The translations under genes and the position numbers were made by a program. Of a DNA stretch of 64,000 nucleotides, positions 54,790 to 64,000 are shown piece after piece. The stretch's first letter is position 1. The number at the start of each line of letters is the position of its first letter. Source of the DNA: Owenia fusiformis (lineage: Eukaryota; Annelida; Polychaeta; Sabellida; Oweniidae); the NCBI GenBank assembly GCA_903813345.2, contig CAIIXF020000009.1, positions 10,720,030 through 10,784,029 on the forward strand. The letters run 5' to 3'. Below the pieces are notes generated by a model. That model worked only from the letters and a program-made list of their open reading frames with translations, was not told where the DNA came from and did not search any database.

Positions 54790-56568
54790 TCACATAGGAA
54801 CGGGACCCTGCTTACATGTAAGTATATGTTTGAAAGCTTTCCTGTAATCCTTGCTCCTAGTAAGATAGACAATGACATTTGTGAATGAATTGCAAACAAG
54901 TAAAGTTCCAGTAATGTAGTTTACATTTGCATTAATAGAATTCCCGGGTTGGATTGAATAAAGGAATAAACAAACAAAAAACGGAACATAGCAAATGACA
55001 AAAGATATCAGTATGAAACTTATAAGCTTAGCAACTCTTGACATACGACGTGACCATTGATATTGAAGCCTGTTTTGATGTACGTCATTATTTTGCAAAT
55101 CACTCTGAATCTGATGTGATCTGATGCGTTCCGTAGTTGAATTGGAACATCCATGAGTTGAATCGGGCAATTGAAGATTCTGACCGTTGGATGCGTTATT
55201 TGAACTGAAACATCTAGGAGTTGGATCGCGCAGTCGAAGATTCCGACCGTGGAATTCGTTATTTGAGCTGGAACGTCCAGGAGTTGAATCGGGTAATCCT
55301 GGATTCTGATCGTCGAATTCGTAATTTGAACTGGAACATCCAGGAGTTGGATCGCGTAGTCGAAGATTCCGACCGTGGAATTCGTTATTTGAGCTGGAAC
55401 GTCCAGGAGTTGAATCGGGTAATCCTGGATTCTGATCGTCGAATTCGTAATTTGAACTGGAACATCCAGGAGTTGGATCGCGTAGTCGAATATTCCGACC
55501 GTGGAATTCGTTATTTGAGCTGGAACGTCCAGGAGTTGAATCGGGTAATCCTGGATTCTGATCGTCGAATTCGTAATTTGAACTGGAACATCCAGGAGTT
55601 GGATCGGGCAGTCGAGGATTCTGACCGTCGAACTCGTTATTTGAACTTGAACATCCAGGAGTTGGACCGAGCAATGGTGGATTCTTGCCGTTGAATTCGC
55701 TAGTTGAATTGGAATACCCAATATTTGGATCAGGCGATTGGAGAGTTTGACGGCAGAATCCAGAAGCGCTCTTCTCTAAGGTCTTTGGATTGTCAGTCTT
55801 CAAATTTTGGTCAATATTGAAAGGTGATACTCTAATATGTCTTATGTTTGTTCTAAAGTACCTTTTAGAATTTTGTGGTACTACACCATGTTCTTTAAGA
55901 TGTGCCACGTGTTTGTGAAGATTCCAGAATGTTAGACATTGTAGGATGAGGAGTACTATCAAGTGTAGAAACATGATGATACATACCCCTATCAAGTGAT
56001 TTTCATGGATAAGGCCATTGCCCAAATGGCAAGCTTTGTCTATACGCTTGTTTTTATGAAACAAAGTAAAGCTAATGCAGTACACTAGCCATAGAGCTAC
56101 TGTCACTACGATGAGAGCAAAAGCAGTTTTCCTACTAAATGCCCCATTTATACATTTTCGCTTTGTTGCTAGAAACATTTCAATCCATAGCAGTAGAACT
56201 CCTGACATGGTTACTCCTGCTGATGAGTTTACAAAAACGTTAATGATGATACATGGCATTGTCTTGCTTAATGTTCCAGATAGTTCTAAGATTCCTCTCA
56301 GGGCTAATAATGCTCCAAATATACTGTCATTCATAGCTAAGTGACCACGAAATATATTTGAAACTGTCTGCAATTTTTTATAGCGCTTAATTGACGCGAC
56401 GACTAAAAGATTCACAAAAAATATTATAACTGCTATTGCGATCTGCAGAGTTGGTGCTAATAAATTTCTGTTTCCTGTCATTTCACTTGCTCCCTGCATT
56501 CGAGTGACATTTGTACATTTGTCATCACTGCTGAGAATGAGATTACTAAAAAGTGTGCAGTTAGCCAT
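54790..56568 (-). CDS. Class A-like orphan GPCR with a repeat-expanded third loop
   Basis: A single exon encodes 592 residues. Seven TM segments can be placed: TM1 near 40-60 with the conserved Asn (FFVNLLVV), TM2 with HLAMNDSIF, TM3 with the disulfide Cys (MPCIIIN), TM4 and TM5, TM6 with CYVP (the CWxP position) and TM7 ending NVIVY (degenerate NPxxY). The DRY position reads IEMF, so the usual ionic-lock Arg is missing. The N-terminus has glycosylation sites (NCT, NVT). About 280 residues separate TM5 and TM6; some 190 of these are nine 21-residue repeats, consensus SSSN(N/Y)EFD.(Q/R)NP.LPD.TPG. The ligand is unknown; the fold is closest to aminergic/adenosine-like orphan receptors by general form only. 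It is flanked by a TATA-like box upstream. Confidence 0.87.
   Translation of the reverse strand: MANCTLFSNLILSSDDKCTNVTRMQGASEMTGNRNLLAPTLQIAIAVIIFFVNLLVVASIKRYKKLQTVSNIFRGHLAMNDSIFGALLALRGILELSGTLSKTMPCIIINVFVNSSAGVTMSGVLLLWIEMFLATKRKCINGAFSRKTAFALIVVTVALWLVYCISFTLFHKNKRIDKACHLGNGLIHENHLIGVCIIMFLHLIVLLILQCLTFWNLHKHVAHLKEHGVVPQNSKRYFRTNIRHIRVSPFNIDQNLKTDNPKTLEKSASGFCRQTLQSPDPNIGYSNSTSEFNGKNPPLLGPTPGCSSSNNEFDGQNPRLPDPTPGCSSSNYEFDDQNPGLPDSTPGRSSSNNEFHGRNIRLRDPTPGCSSSNYEFDDQNPGLPDSTPGRSSSNNEFHGRNLRLRDPTPGCSSSNYEFDDQNPGLPDSTPGRSSSNNEFHGRNLRLRDPTPRCFSSNNASNGQNLQLPDSTHGCSNSTTERIRSHQIQSDLQNNDVHQNRLQYQWSRRMSRVAKLISFILISFVICYVPFFVCLFLYSIQPGNSINANVNYITGTLLVCNSFTNVIVYLTRSKDYRKAFKHILTCKQGPVPM
55145..55715 (-). 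repeat. 63-bp coding minisatellite in GPCR loop 3
   Basis: Nine units of 63 bp lie in the coding frame. The central six alternate as three nearly identical 126-bp dimers (EFDDQNPGLPDSTPGR then EFHGRN(L/I)RLRDPTPGC). Because the unit is a multiple of three and lacks stops, a second minus-strand frame (55721-55020) and a plus-strand frame (55221-55694) are also open. Units at the edges are more diverged than those in the middle, as in a growing array. Confidence 0.92.
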
Positions 56569-56636
56569 CGTGACTGCTCTATGGCTGACGATTCTGAGTC
56601 TTCAGCTCAACTACTCAACTTGACACTATGTATGAT

Positions 56637-56644
56637 ATTATATA
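56637..56644 (-). promoter_or_regulatory. Candidate TATA box of the loop-expanded GPCR
   Basis: On the minus strand CCTATATAATATC lies 69-76 bp upstream of the start codon at 56568, with CCACGCC just above it. This predicts a short 5' UTR of about 40-45 bases without an intron. Position and sequence fit a core promoter; nothing else supports it. Confidence 0.5.
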
Positions 56645-57504
56645 GGCGTGGTGGAGAACATCATGTATTATTTACCTTATTAACCCACCGAACGTAGTTT
56701 GAGCTGGGATAAAGATAAGTTGTCCTTCCGTCTATTCAGTCTATCAAAATCTGATTGGAACTATACCATCGGATCACTGTGGGAAATTCCTAATGGAGAA
56801 AATTCTTGGGATTGGAAGGAATGGTACATTTACCATTTGAGAAATTATTGGCATACATGAAACCTATTTAAAAAAGCATTTATATTATTTAATAGCAAAT
56901 AGGATACATGATTCCCAGTCCTCTGAAGTTGAAAAAAATAAACATAACCTGGGTATTAATCCATAGATAATCTCTGAAAATGAGAAATATTTTTTTGAAG
57001 TAATATCGTGCAATCTTATAGTCAATAAAATGTTTAAAGGTGTGTTGATGTTTTTAGAGGAAAAACACAAGCGAAATGCATGAAAAAACTCCCTCAATTC
57101 ATTCCACAAACAACTAGCGGTCCTTTAAGGAAACTAAGAGAGTTTCAGTTAGGTATATTCCGTTCATTTAGGAGTACTGGGTTTTAGGAGGAATATTAGC
57201 CGACTGCCCAAGGGCTTATTTAATACCCGGGGCTTAGTTGTGTGCCAAACAAAACGAGAAACGACATGCCATTCGGGGCTTTGTTTGGTCTTCATTAGAC
57301 AATGGTGTATACCAAACGCCAATTTGCGAACGTTCCGGGTATTACGTTCGCCCTTGGACTGCCTTGGCCCGAGGCTATTAGTTCCCCTCAGACCCAGTGC
57401 GAATGGTTTATCTAACTTAAACCCACACTGACTTATGAATGACCCATGGTCCAATTTTAGATTTCTTTTGTATCGACTATGAGGTAAGTGTATTAAAATG
57501 TGAG
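56645..57504. other. Gene-free stretch
   Basis: No supported gene. A minus-strand frame covers 57586-57164 (140 residues) but shows no family motif, signal peptide or membrane segment and runs into the downstream tandem repeat, so it is left unassigned. Confidence 0.4.
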
Positions 57505-57990
57505 TTGTTGTAAAAAGTTCAGCTTCAGTGCAATGCATGTAACAGAGTTTAATGTCTGATTCCCTTTGTGCATCGTGATAAACCATGACACCTCAAATCT
57601 TCTCAGCCCTGAGATGTTTCAGGTGAAACAGAAAGATGCTATGAGGATCAGAATGCCCTTTGTGTTTAACATTCAACTATTGAATATGGTATGATTAGTT
57701 CAGCTTCAGTGCAATGCATTGTAACAGAGTTTAAAATCGGATTTCTTTTACGTTTACTATTCAGCTATTGAATATGGTATGATTAGTTCAGCTTCAGTGC
57801 AATGCATGTAACAGAGTTTATATCTGATTTCTTTTGCGTTTACTGTTCAGCTATTGAATGGGTGAATATTGTATGGTTAATTCAGCTTCAGTGCAATGCA
57901 TGTAACAAAGTTTAATATCTGATTTCTTTTGCGTTTACTATTCAGCTATTGAATGGATGAATATGGTATGATTAGTTCAGCTTTAGTGTT
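57505..57990. repeat. 88-95 bp tandem repeat with an inserted dispersed repeat
   Basis: The phrase TTCAGCTTCAGTGCAATGCA recurs near 57519, 57699, 57787 and 57882, with a partial copy at 57977. Units of about 88-95 bp also contain TGTAACAGAGTTTA, TCTGATTTCTTTTGCG and TTCAGCTATTGAAT. The longer first spacing is due to an insertion of the 85-bp dispersed repeat (57570-57655) also seen at 16502-16620. Confidence 0.85.
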
Positions 57991-58080
57991 TAGTTTATTT
58001 CAAACAAATAAAAGTTCTCGGGTCCATAGTTTTACAAATATAACAATACGTCATGTTTACATCAATTTAGTAGCTCCTGC

Positions 58081-58700
58081 CTTAAATTAAATGCTTTGAA
58101 GCAGAAAGTAGCTAAGTTACATACATAATTTACCCCTTTGTAGACATTAAATTAATATAGTTTTGTTGTGATGGTAAAATATAATAATACCTTTTGATGT
58201 AATCTCCCCTTAGATCAATATATGACGGGCAGATTAAAATAAAATGAAATACATCCTCCAAGATATGTATACCTTGGTATGATGCACAAAGAGGGTATAT
58301 GCGATTCTCCTTTGAAATATTTTGATGTCTACCAATTTCAATTTTCAGTTTATGATTGGAACATCTTAACCTTGTTAAAGCTCTTCTATATTTGACAATA
58401 TTTGCTTCTGATAAATATGTTTCAACTTTTGTTTTGCCTAAATTAACTTTCATACCCCAGTTTTAACAAAACTGCTCAAGAATTCTGATTTGACCTTCCT
58501 AGCAATCTACCAACAGTTCATTGGCTATATCATCTGCATATAGCAGCATTACAACATTATTATGATTTTTGTTTACATATATTCCATTAAAATTTGCTTT
58601 CATCATTGAAATTAACTGATTTAAATACATAATGAATAGCTGTGGGCTAAGCATACAGCCCTGTCGTTTGCCAACAGAACATGCAAAATACTCTGTTAAT
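58081..58700 (-). mobile_element. LINE relic 1: RT and C-terminal domain
   Basis: On the minus strand: VGKRQGCMLSPQLFIMYL (RT fingers/palm), then YADDIA, the catalytic box, stops, then GMKVNLGKTKVE and a C-terminal segment with RLRCSNHKLKIEIGRH and YPLC followed by FHFILICP, typical of CR1/L2-type LINEs. The frame is interrupted by at least two stops, so it is dead. It differs from relic 2 in sequence. Confidence 0.82.
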
Positions 58701-59328
58701 GTGTTAGAAAATGTCTCAGAAGATTCTGGATTCTGGATTCTCTTACATACGACCTTAACTTTTCATACATAGATCTAATCACCTTTATTATATTACCATG
58801 CATATTACAGTTTTTGATCAATTGATACCATAATAAATCATTCATATGTTTTCTTTATTTCATGATAACATGTCATACAATACAGTAGTACAGCGCCTAC
58901 GCCTAGGGATTATTGGCCCTGTTTAAATTAACTATATAACAATACAAATATAAAACATGTTTGGTTAAGAAAAGAATCAGGAAAACTTGAAGACAGGGTA
59001 GAGGAATGTATATACAGGGTATCAAAAAACAACGGCACCCCCATCTACAGCAAAAAGTGCTTAATGTTACATGGTGTGTCATATCTCATTTTAAAGACAA
59101 TTTAATTCTGGAGTTACCATATATAATTTTACAGATTTACAGCTGATTCTTGGTAGTTTGTATGACCACCAGTTGCTGCTCGAACAGCAGCTTACCTGGA
59201 TAGATGTGATTTCAATAAAAATTCAGATATAGGTGTATTATTGAATTGTGAGTTATTTACTGACTTCCCTGAAGATAGCAAGTAAAAAATCAGCTGTAAG
59301 TTCAATAACCTTTTTATTTGTAATTGAG
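58701..59328. other. Spacer with mariner-type terminus
   Basis: CAGGGTATCAAAAAACAACG at 59020 resembles mariner-type termini. About 150 bp further, the minus strand reads VRAATGGHTNY, like the C-terminal end of some IS630/mariner transposases. This is a weak relic call; the rest is AT-rich with no gene. Confidence 0.35.
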
Positions 59329-62290
59329 TCAAGAGATGCATCGGCAAAAAGTAAAAGATAGTACCCTGTCTTCCTGTCTTCTATGATTAAAGGAGTTTAA
59401 ATTAAAGGATTGCAGTCCCCCTAGTTCTCTGTGGAAGTTGAGTCTTAAATTATTAAAAAGAGGACATTGGAGCAAAAGGTGTTTGGTTGATTCAGAAGAT
59501 TGACCACATTTACATTTGGCATTTGGGATATTTTTAAAGTTATGTGTAAATAGGTGTTGCCTAAAAATTAAATCACATCTTGTTTTATTTAGAACCATTT
59601 TCTTTTTCTCTGTTTAGGTTTAATTTTGGTGTAGTAAATTCCTTCTTTTTACCATTTAAAAATGTTCCAATTTGATATTTAAAAGAGTTGCGTGAATTTG
59701 CTCACCAGGTAACTGATTCCATAACTTAATAAAAGATAAGGCTGTGAATTTTCTTAATTTAGTTGATGCTTTAGGTGGGATAATGAAGCTATTTGTGCGT
59801 CGCAGTCTAGGATCATTTACTTGATTCCTATGCTGTTCAAAAACATTTGGGACATATGCTAGAATTTTGTAATTTGTTGCAAGATCAAACATAGAAACCA
59901 ACAGGGTTCGTACACACCTGGAAATGTCAGGGAATTCTAAAATTGGGTCAAAAAGGGCCAAAAATGTCAGGGAATTTTGAAACAGTAGATATGTCAGGGA
60001 AATGTCAGGGAATTTTGTATCAGAATAAATAATGTTCCAACAAAATACATTTTAGAGCTATGACAGGATATCAATGAAATCCAAAATCTAACATTTAGAT
60101 GTTTCCACAAATCGGAAATATTTTTATTAGGGTTGATTGAATGAGATTCTATCTGGCATTGTCTTTTGGTCAGAACAGTGAGAACATTATACTGAAACCG
60201 AACAATAAAGAATATACAATTATGCCTTAGGGACAAAAGAAGAAACATTCAAGATGGTCTCTGAATTCAAAAAGGCCAGCATTTTTTATGAAATTCTTGA
60301 TAATTTAAAGAAAAATGTTTCTTGGTAACACAAATACCAATAACTTGATTTGGTATCATAGGCCTGTGCCTTAGAGTGACACTACTTGAGAAGAGATTTC
60401 TGATGTGGTATCATATGTTGGTGCAGATTTCCCAAAAGGAAGAAGACAAGACAGGTTCACATAATGTTCGCAATGATCAGTATTTGATAAAATATGTTTC
60501 ATTATGTGGAAATTGCCCATCTGGCCTCAGGGGAGTTGCTATTTTCTAGTATGATTTTTGATCAAAATTTTCTGTTGTCATTTGGATTTATTACAAAACA
60601 TTAACAATTTATTGTTTGAAATTCTAAGAATGCACCATAAACAATGTAAATTTACAAAAATTTCCGGGGATGAACCCCCGTACCCCCTTTTTGGTTTCAC
60701 TTGCTTGCAGTGATGCAAACCCAAAAAAATACAACCCTTTGACATTTGCTGGCTACACACCTGTACACCCCTTATGCAATGTAAAATTAGAAAATATTGG
60801 TGAATAAGGTTTAAGAAGTAAAGTCATAAGGAGGATTGGCTCTTAGAGTGCAACATCGATATTCTGTTCCATATTCGAACTTTGCTCACTTCAACATTTG
60901 TATCATGAATTTTGGTCTTATTTCCTAACGAGAAATCCCAAAACTCACAAGAAATGATCGAGATATTGGTGGTTCGAATCTTCTGGACTGTTTATTGTGA
61001 TTAATCGGTTATAATTTCAAAAAATAAAAATATTTTCTTTGTTTGGAAATAACGAGTTTCGATCCTTGGAGCCAATCCTCCTTGGTGAAGTCATGAGAAA
61101 TGGTACAAAAAGAGAAACCCAAAATGTTTCAAAATAAGTTTTTCAAATATCAGTTGTTTGAGACTTTTTAGTAGGCCGTGCAAGCAAAACTAGATCTGGA
61201 TATTTCCTTTTTTGTCTGGAAATGTCAGGGAAATGTCAGGGAATTTTATTTTGAAAAAAGTGTACGAACCCTGACCAATTTTCGATCAGATAAAGTTCTC
61301 CAACCCAGACATGTCGTAACTTTCTCCGAATTTGAGCCTTGGATGCATCCACTTACTATAAGACCGGCTCTACATTGGACTCTATCTAAACTTGCTAAGA
61401 GGTTTAGATTTGCGCTGTCAAAAATAATATTGCCATATTCAAGATGTGGGAGAATGAACGCCATGTAAATAGTTTGCAAATGCTTCGATCTTACAGAAAA
61501 TTTGAGTGGATTTAGCATTTTATTGCAGCTAGTAATTACAGAATTAATATATGTTCTTCAAAGGTAAGGTTTCTGTCTAAAATAATGTCTAAATGTTTAT
61601 AGCTGTTTACAAGAGGTATCTGCTCATTGTTCATAGTTACTGGAATTTGTTTCTTGACTTTTCAAGTATTTCATGAACCATTCAGCCATTTCATTGATGT
61701 TTAAATAATAATCATGAGAAATCGAATCAAACGCCTTACTAAAATCTACATACAGAATATATAGTAACAACGCCCTCCTTTCTTTGATAAATACTTTTGT
61801 ACAATAGCAGATGAATAAAAAAATCGATCAACAGTACTGTATCCAGTTCTGTACCCTGCTTGTTCTTCATAGAATAAGCCATTATCTAGACAAAATTGTA
61901 ATATCCTGTTGTTCATCACTTTTGTATAGACCTTTCAGGTGTACCTAAAATGCTTAAAATGAAATACCTCTAAAATTGTTTTCATCATCTTTAACCACCT
62001 TTATACAATCTACATAGAATTGCATCACTCCAACGTTCACAATCAAACAATATTTTGTTATATAACTTAACAAGTCTTGGTGTGACCTTGTTGCTACATT
62101 TCTTTAACATTTCATTTACAAGACCATCATTAGCTCAAGATTTTCCATTTGGTAACAATTTTATGCAGTTATATATTTCATCAAATGTAAGTTCTTTATT
62201 CATAATTTCAGGATCATTTTGAATACAAGCGTTACAGTGATCATCATGATTTGCTGAGAATCTTTGTTCCATATCAATTTGCTCCTGCTT
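59329..62290 (-). mobile_element. LINE relic 2, split by a DNA element
   Basis: On the minus strand from about 62150: NDGLVNEMLKKCSNKVTPRL, then a frame with GYRT and YVDFSKAFDSISHD (RT motifs), a segment with LQTIYMAFILPHLEYGN, then GWRTLSDRKL. The frame is interrupted by the element at 59902-61273 and resumes as SMFDLATNY, RNQVNDPRLRRTNSF and LWNQLPG, ending with a Cys/His segment (CKCGQSS, then HLLLQCPLF). The order of motifs is that of a CR1/Jockey-like ORF2 C-terminal half. Frameshifts and stops occur in the RT part, so it is not active. YADD itself is not visible here. Confidence 0.85.
59902..61273. mobile_element. 1.37-kb DNA element inserted in LINE relic 2 (TSD ACCAA)
   Basis: Inverted ends CAGGGTTCGTACAC, followed on the left by CTGGAAATGTCAGGG and on the right, complemented, by TTCAAAATAAAATTCCCTGA. 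The 5-bp duplication ACCAA lies at 59897-59901 and 61274-61278. Removing the element and one ACCAA restores the LINE reading frame across the junction. Several AATGTCAGGGAA repeats sit just inside both ends. No transposase was recognised. Confidence 0.85.
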
Positions 62291-62696
62291 AACATCTTAT
62301 AGACCAATACGCGATTTAACCAAATTCTCCCAACCTTAAAACCATGTTTTTGCGTATTGTCGGGACGATAAAGGTCACATTAATATCAAGTTACAACCCT
62401 CACAATTTGCTTTCATTTTTAAATCACAATCTTACCATGAGACACTCAAGCATTACACATATAAAAAATATTTGCACTGAATAATAATAAAAATGCAGTT
62501 ATAATAAGACATTTTGCGCGTGTGTGACCGGCCATGTAACCAATGGATTAATTTTTAATCAGAAAAACTGCAGGATTGACGTCAATCTTCTAAGGTAAGA
62601 ATATGCTCGGTTCTAGAATAATTGTTTTCATCGTGGAAACCACAATGTATTAATTAGAGAAGGGCAATAGACTTAGGAATTCTTAAAGGCCCCATC
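62291..62696. other. Gene-free spacer
   Basis: AT-rich, no feature recognised. Confidence 0.35.
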
Positions 62697-63138
62697 TAAT
62701 ATGTTCTTATCATTCATTTACTATTTTTCATGACTTTAAAAGTTATTTTTGAGATTTTTGAAAAAGAATTAAGGGGCTATTTTTCAAATAAAAGTTGAAA
62801 TTTTTAATCATCAAATATTTGATTATTCAGTGTAAAAATATTAACTTTTTAACACCATACAGTGAAGATTAAACAAAGGACGTACTATTTGAATAATAAA
62901 ATGTCATACCTAATGTGCCACTTAAATGTAATAGCATATCAAAAAACGTTTGCAGCCTAAATTTCTTTTCTCAATTTTTATGAATGCTTATACGCATTGG
63001 TTTGAATTATCTCTTATCAAAACATATTTGTGAGTTATAAGATTTAGCTTTAAATAAATTCACGAAATTAAAAAACAAGAGTTTCAGATATCACATTTTG
63101 ATTACAAGCAAAATGGGTTTAAACTTTATATGGGGCCT
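62697..63138. mobile_element. 442-bp MITE with TTAA target duplication
   Basis: AGGCCCCATCTAA at the left and, inverted, AGGCCCCATATAA at the right; TTAA lies directly outside both ends (62693-62696 and 63139-63142). TTAA duplications are typical of piggyBac and Kolobok elements; the AGG start fits Kolobok better. Non-coding and AT-rich. Confidence 0.72.
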
Positions 63139-63485
63139 TTAACTTTAATTACTCTTTTGTTTTCTTTGTAACCAACAGCATTTAATTAGATGTATAATCA
63201 CCTTAGACCCAAGTCAACTCGAACCTTAAGTCAACTTGTACGTAGGTTATTTTAGATAATTGAATTATTATTATTCAAGAGAGTTAGGAATTCTCAACAA
63301 CTTTGAATACTCTTTTGTTTTTATTGTCATCGGGATTTTGAGCTGACATCCAACAGTATTTAAAAAATTTCTAATCATTTGGACCCAAGACAACTCAGAC
63401 ATTAGTAAACTCAAATTCAACTTCGACTCAGTTAACAGTCAACTTGTAATGTAGCAAGGTTAACGAGGCGAATAGCCTCTTTATA

Positions 63486-63888
63486 TTTTCGTGAAGCCAC
63501 TCAGTAAAATTACGATTTCTCTGCAACGTGATGTCCAATCAAGATCATTCAAGTATCTTTGCGTTTCTGACACGTTTGGGCGTCCTGGAATAACAACGTC
63601 TACCCAAAATTTACGTTATTAATGACCAAAATCGGGAAGACAAAATGTGAGATTCACAAACAAAAATGCTTGTGAAAACTATTTACATAAGTGTTCCAGA
63701 GACTCTAATCTACTTGGCTAAAGTTTTATTTGAAGATACATGGCCTTATTAAGCAAATGCTATGAGTAGACGTTGTCATTACCGGATGTCCAAACGTATC
63801 AGGAACACAAAGATACTCGGATGATCTTGATTGGACATAAAGGTGCAGAGAAATCGTAATTTTACTGAGTGGCTTAACGAAAAAATAA
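63486..63888. mobile_element. Foldback MITE with 118-bp arms
   Basis: Arms at about 63486-63603 and 63766-63888 are inverted copies (AAGCCACTCAGTAAAATTAC, TGTCCAATCAAGATCATTC, ACAACGTCTAC) around a 160-bp centre. No coding capacity; no clear target duplication. Confidence 0.8.
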
Positions 63889-64000
63889 GCAGCATTTTAA
63901 GCCACCTTAACTAAAGATATTTTGGAAATAGTTTTACTTTTTATTCTAAAAACCGACTAATGATAATAAATGAACTAGAAAAACAGCAACTCCACGGGGT

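Noticed and set aside
55221-55694. Plus-strand 157-residue repeat protein
   Set aside because: Antisense to the GPCR repeat; it begins and ends with the minisatellite and has no non-repeat sequence, so it is listed only as a curiosity.
57164-57586. 140-residue minus-strand frame
   Set aside because: No recognisable domain, signal or codon pattern, and it overlaps the first unit of the 88-95 bp tandem repeat.
1-64000. CRISPR arrays, bacterial operons or ribosome binding sites
   Set aside because: Spliced animal genes throughout; the tandem repeats lack unique spacers of constant size and no cas-like genes are present.

Overview
The window is eukaryotic nuclear DNA: AT-rich, gene-sparse, with GT-AG introns and many decayed transposons. 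The genes are animal genes: class A GPCRs, a calcyphosine-like EF-hand protein, a sigma-class glutathione S-transferase, a BK-channel beta-like subunit and secreted CBM14 (peritrophin-type) chitin-binding proteins. A marine invertebrate fits, perhaps a lophotrochozoan, but nothing here fixes the phylum.

Layout. 1-14.9 kb is almost entirely repeats: a 4-kb TIR element filled with two tetranucleotide arrays (1952-5970), a RecQ-helicase relic (about 6.9-7.1 kb) and a 2.8-kb TIR element (7561-10394) holding a two-exon, 48-residue C2H2 zinc-finger micropeptide gene. 15-19 kb carries a two-exon GPCR (+), whose intron holds a LINE relic and a tiny terminal-repeat palindrome, then an intronless calcyphosine-like gene (+). 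19.3-20.5 kb is a duplicated palindromic repeat. 21.9-24.2 kb is a complete five-exon sigma GST (-). 25.6-27.6 kb is a two-exon, two-TM channel beta-subunit-like gene (-).

28.7-52.4 kb holds three paralogous four-exon CBM14 genes (A at 30.8-32.9 kb -, B at 38.9-42.7 kb +, C at 46.8-51.0 kb -). They share intron phases, and exon sizes are nearly constant. Introns and spacers are packed with MITEs, foldback elements, mariner-type relics, a 4.5-kb inverted-repeat structure and a 293-bp satellite. 54.8-56.6 kb is a single-exon GPCR (-) whose third intracellular loop has expanded into a 21-residue tandem repeat. 57.5-64 kb holds tandem repeats, two LINE relics, one split by a clean DNA-element insertion, and two MITEs.

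Strongest unusual signals: (i) the 3' splice site plus the start of the exon is tandemly reiterated in two unrelated genes (76 bp x3 in the GST, about 54 bp x7 in CBM14 gene B); (ii) a DNA-element family with CATGGGC termini and 7-bp target duplications whose members include near-bare terminal palindromes of 27 and 32 bp; (iii) a micropeptide zinc finger starting 30 bp inside a near-perfect 68-bp TIR; (iv) a satellite whose unit is built on a MITE-like inverted repeat. All exon models were built by eye from splice signals, reading frame and family resemblance.
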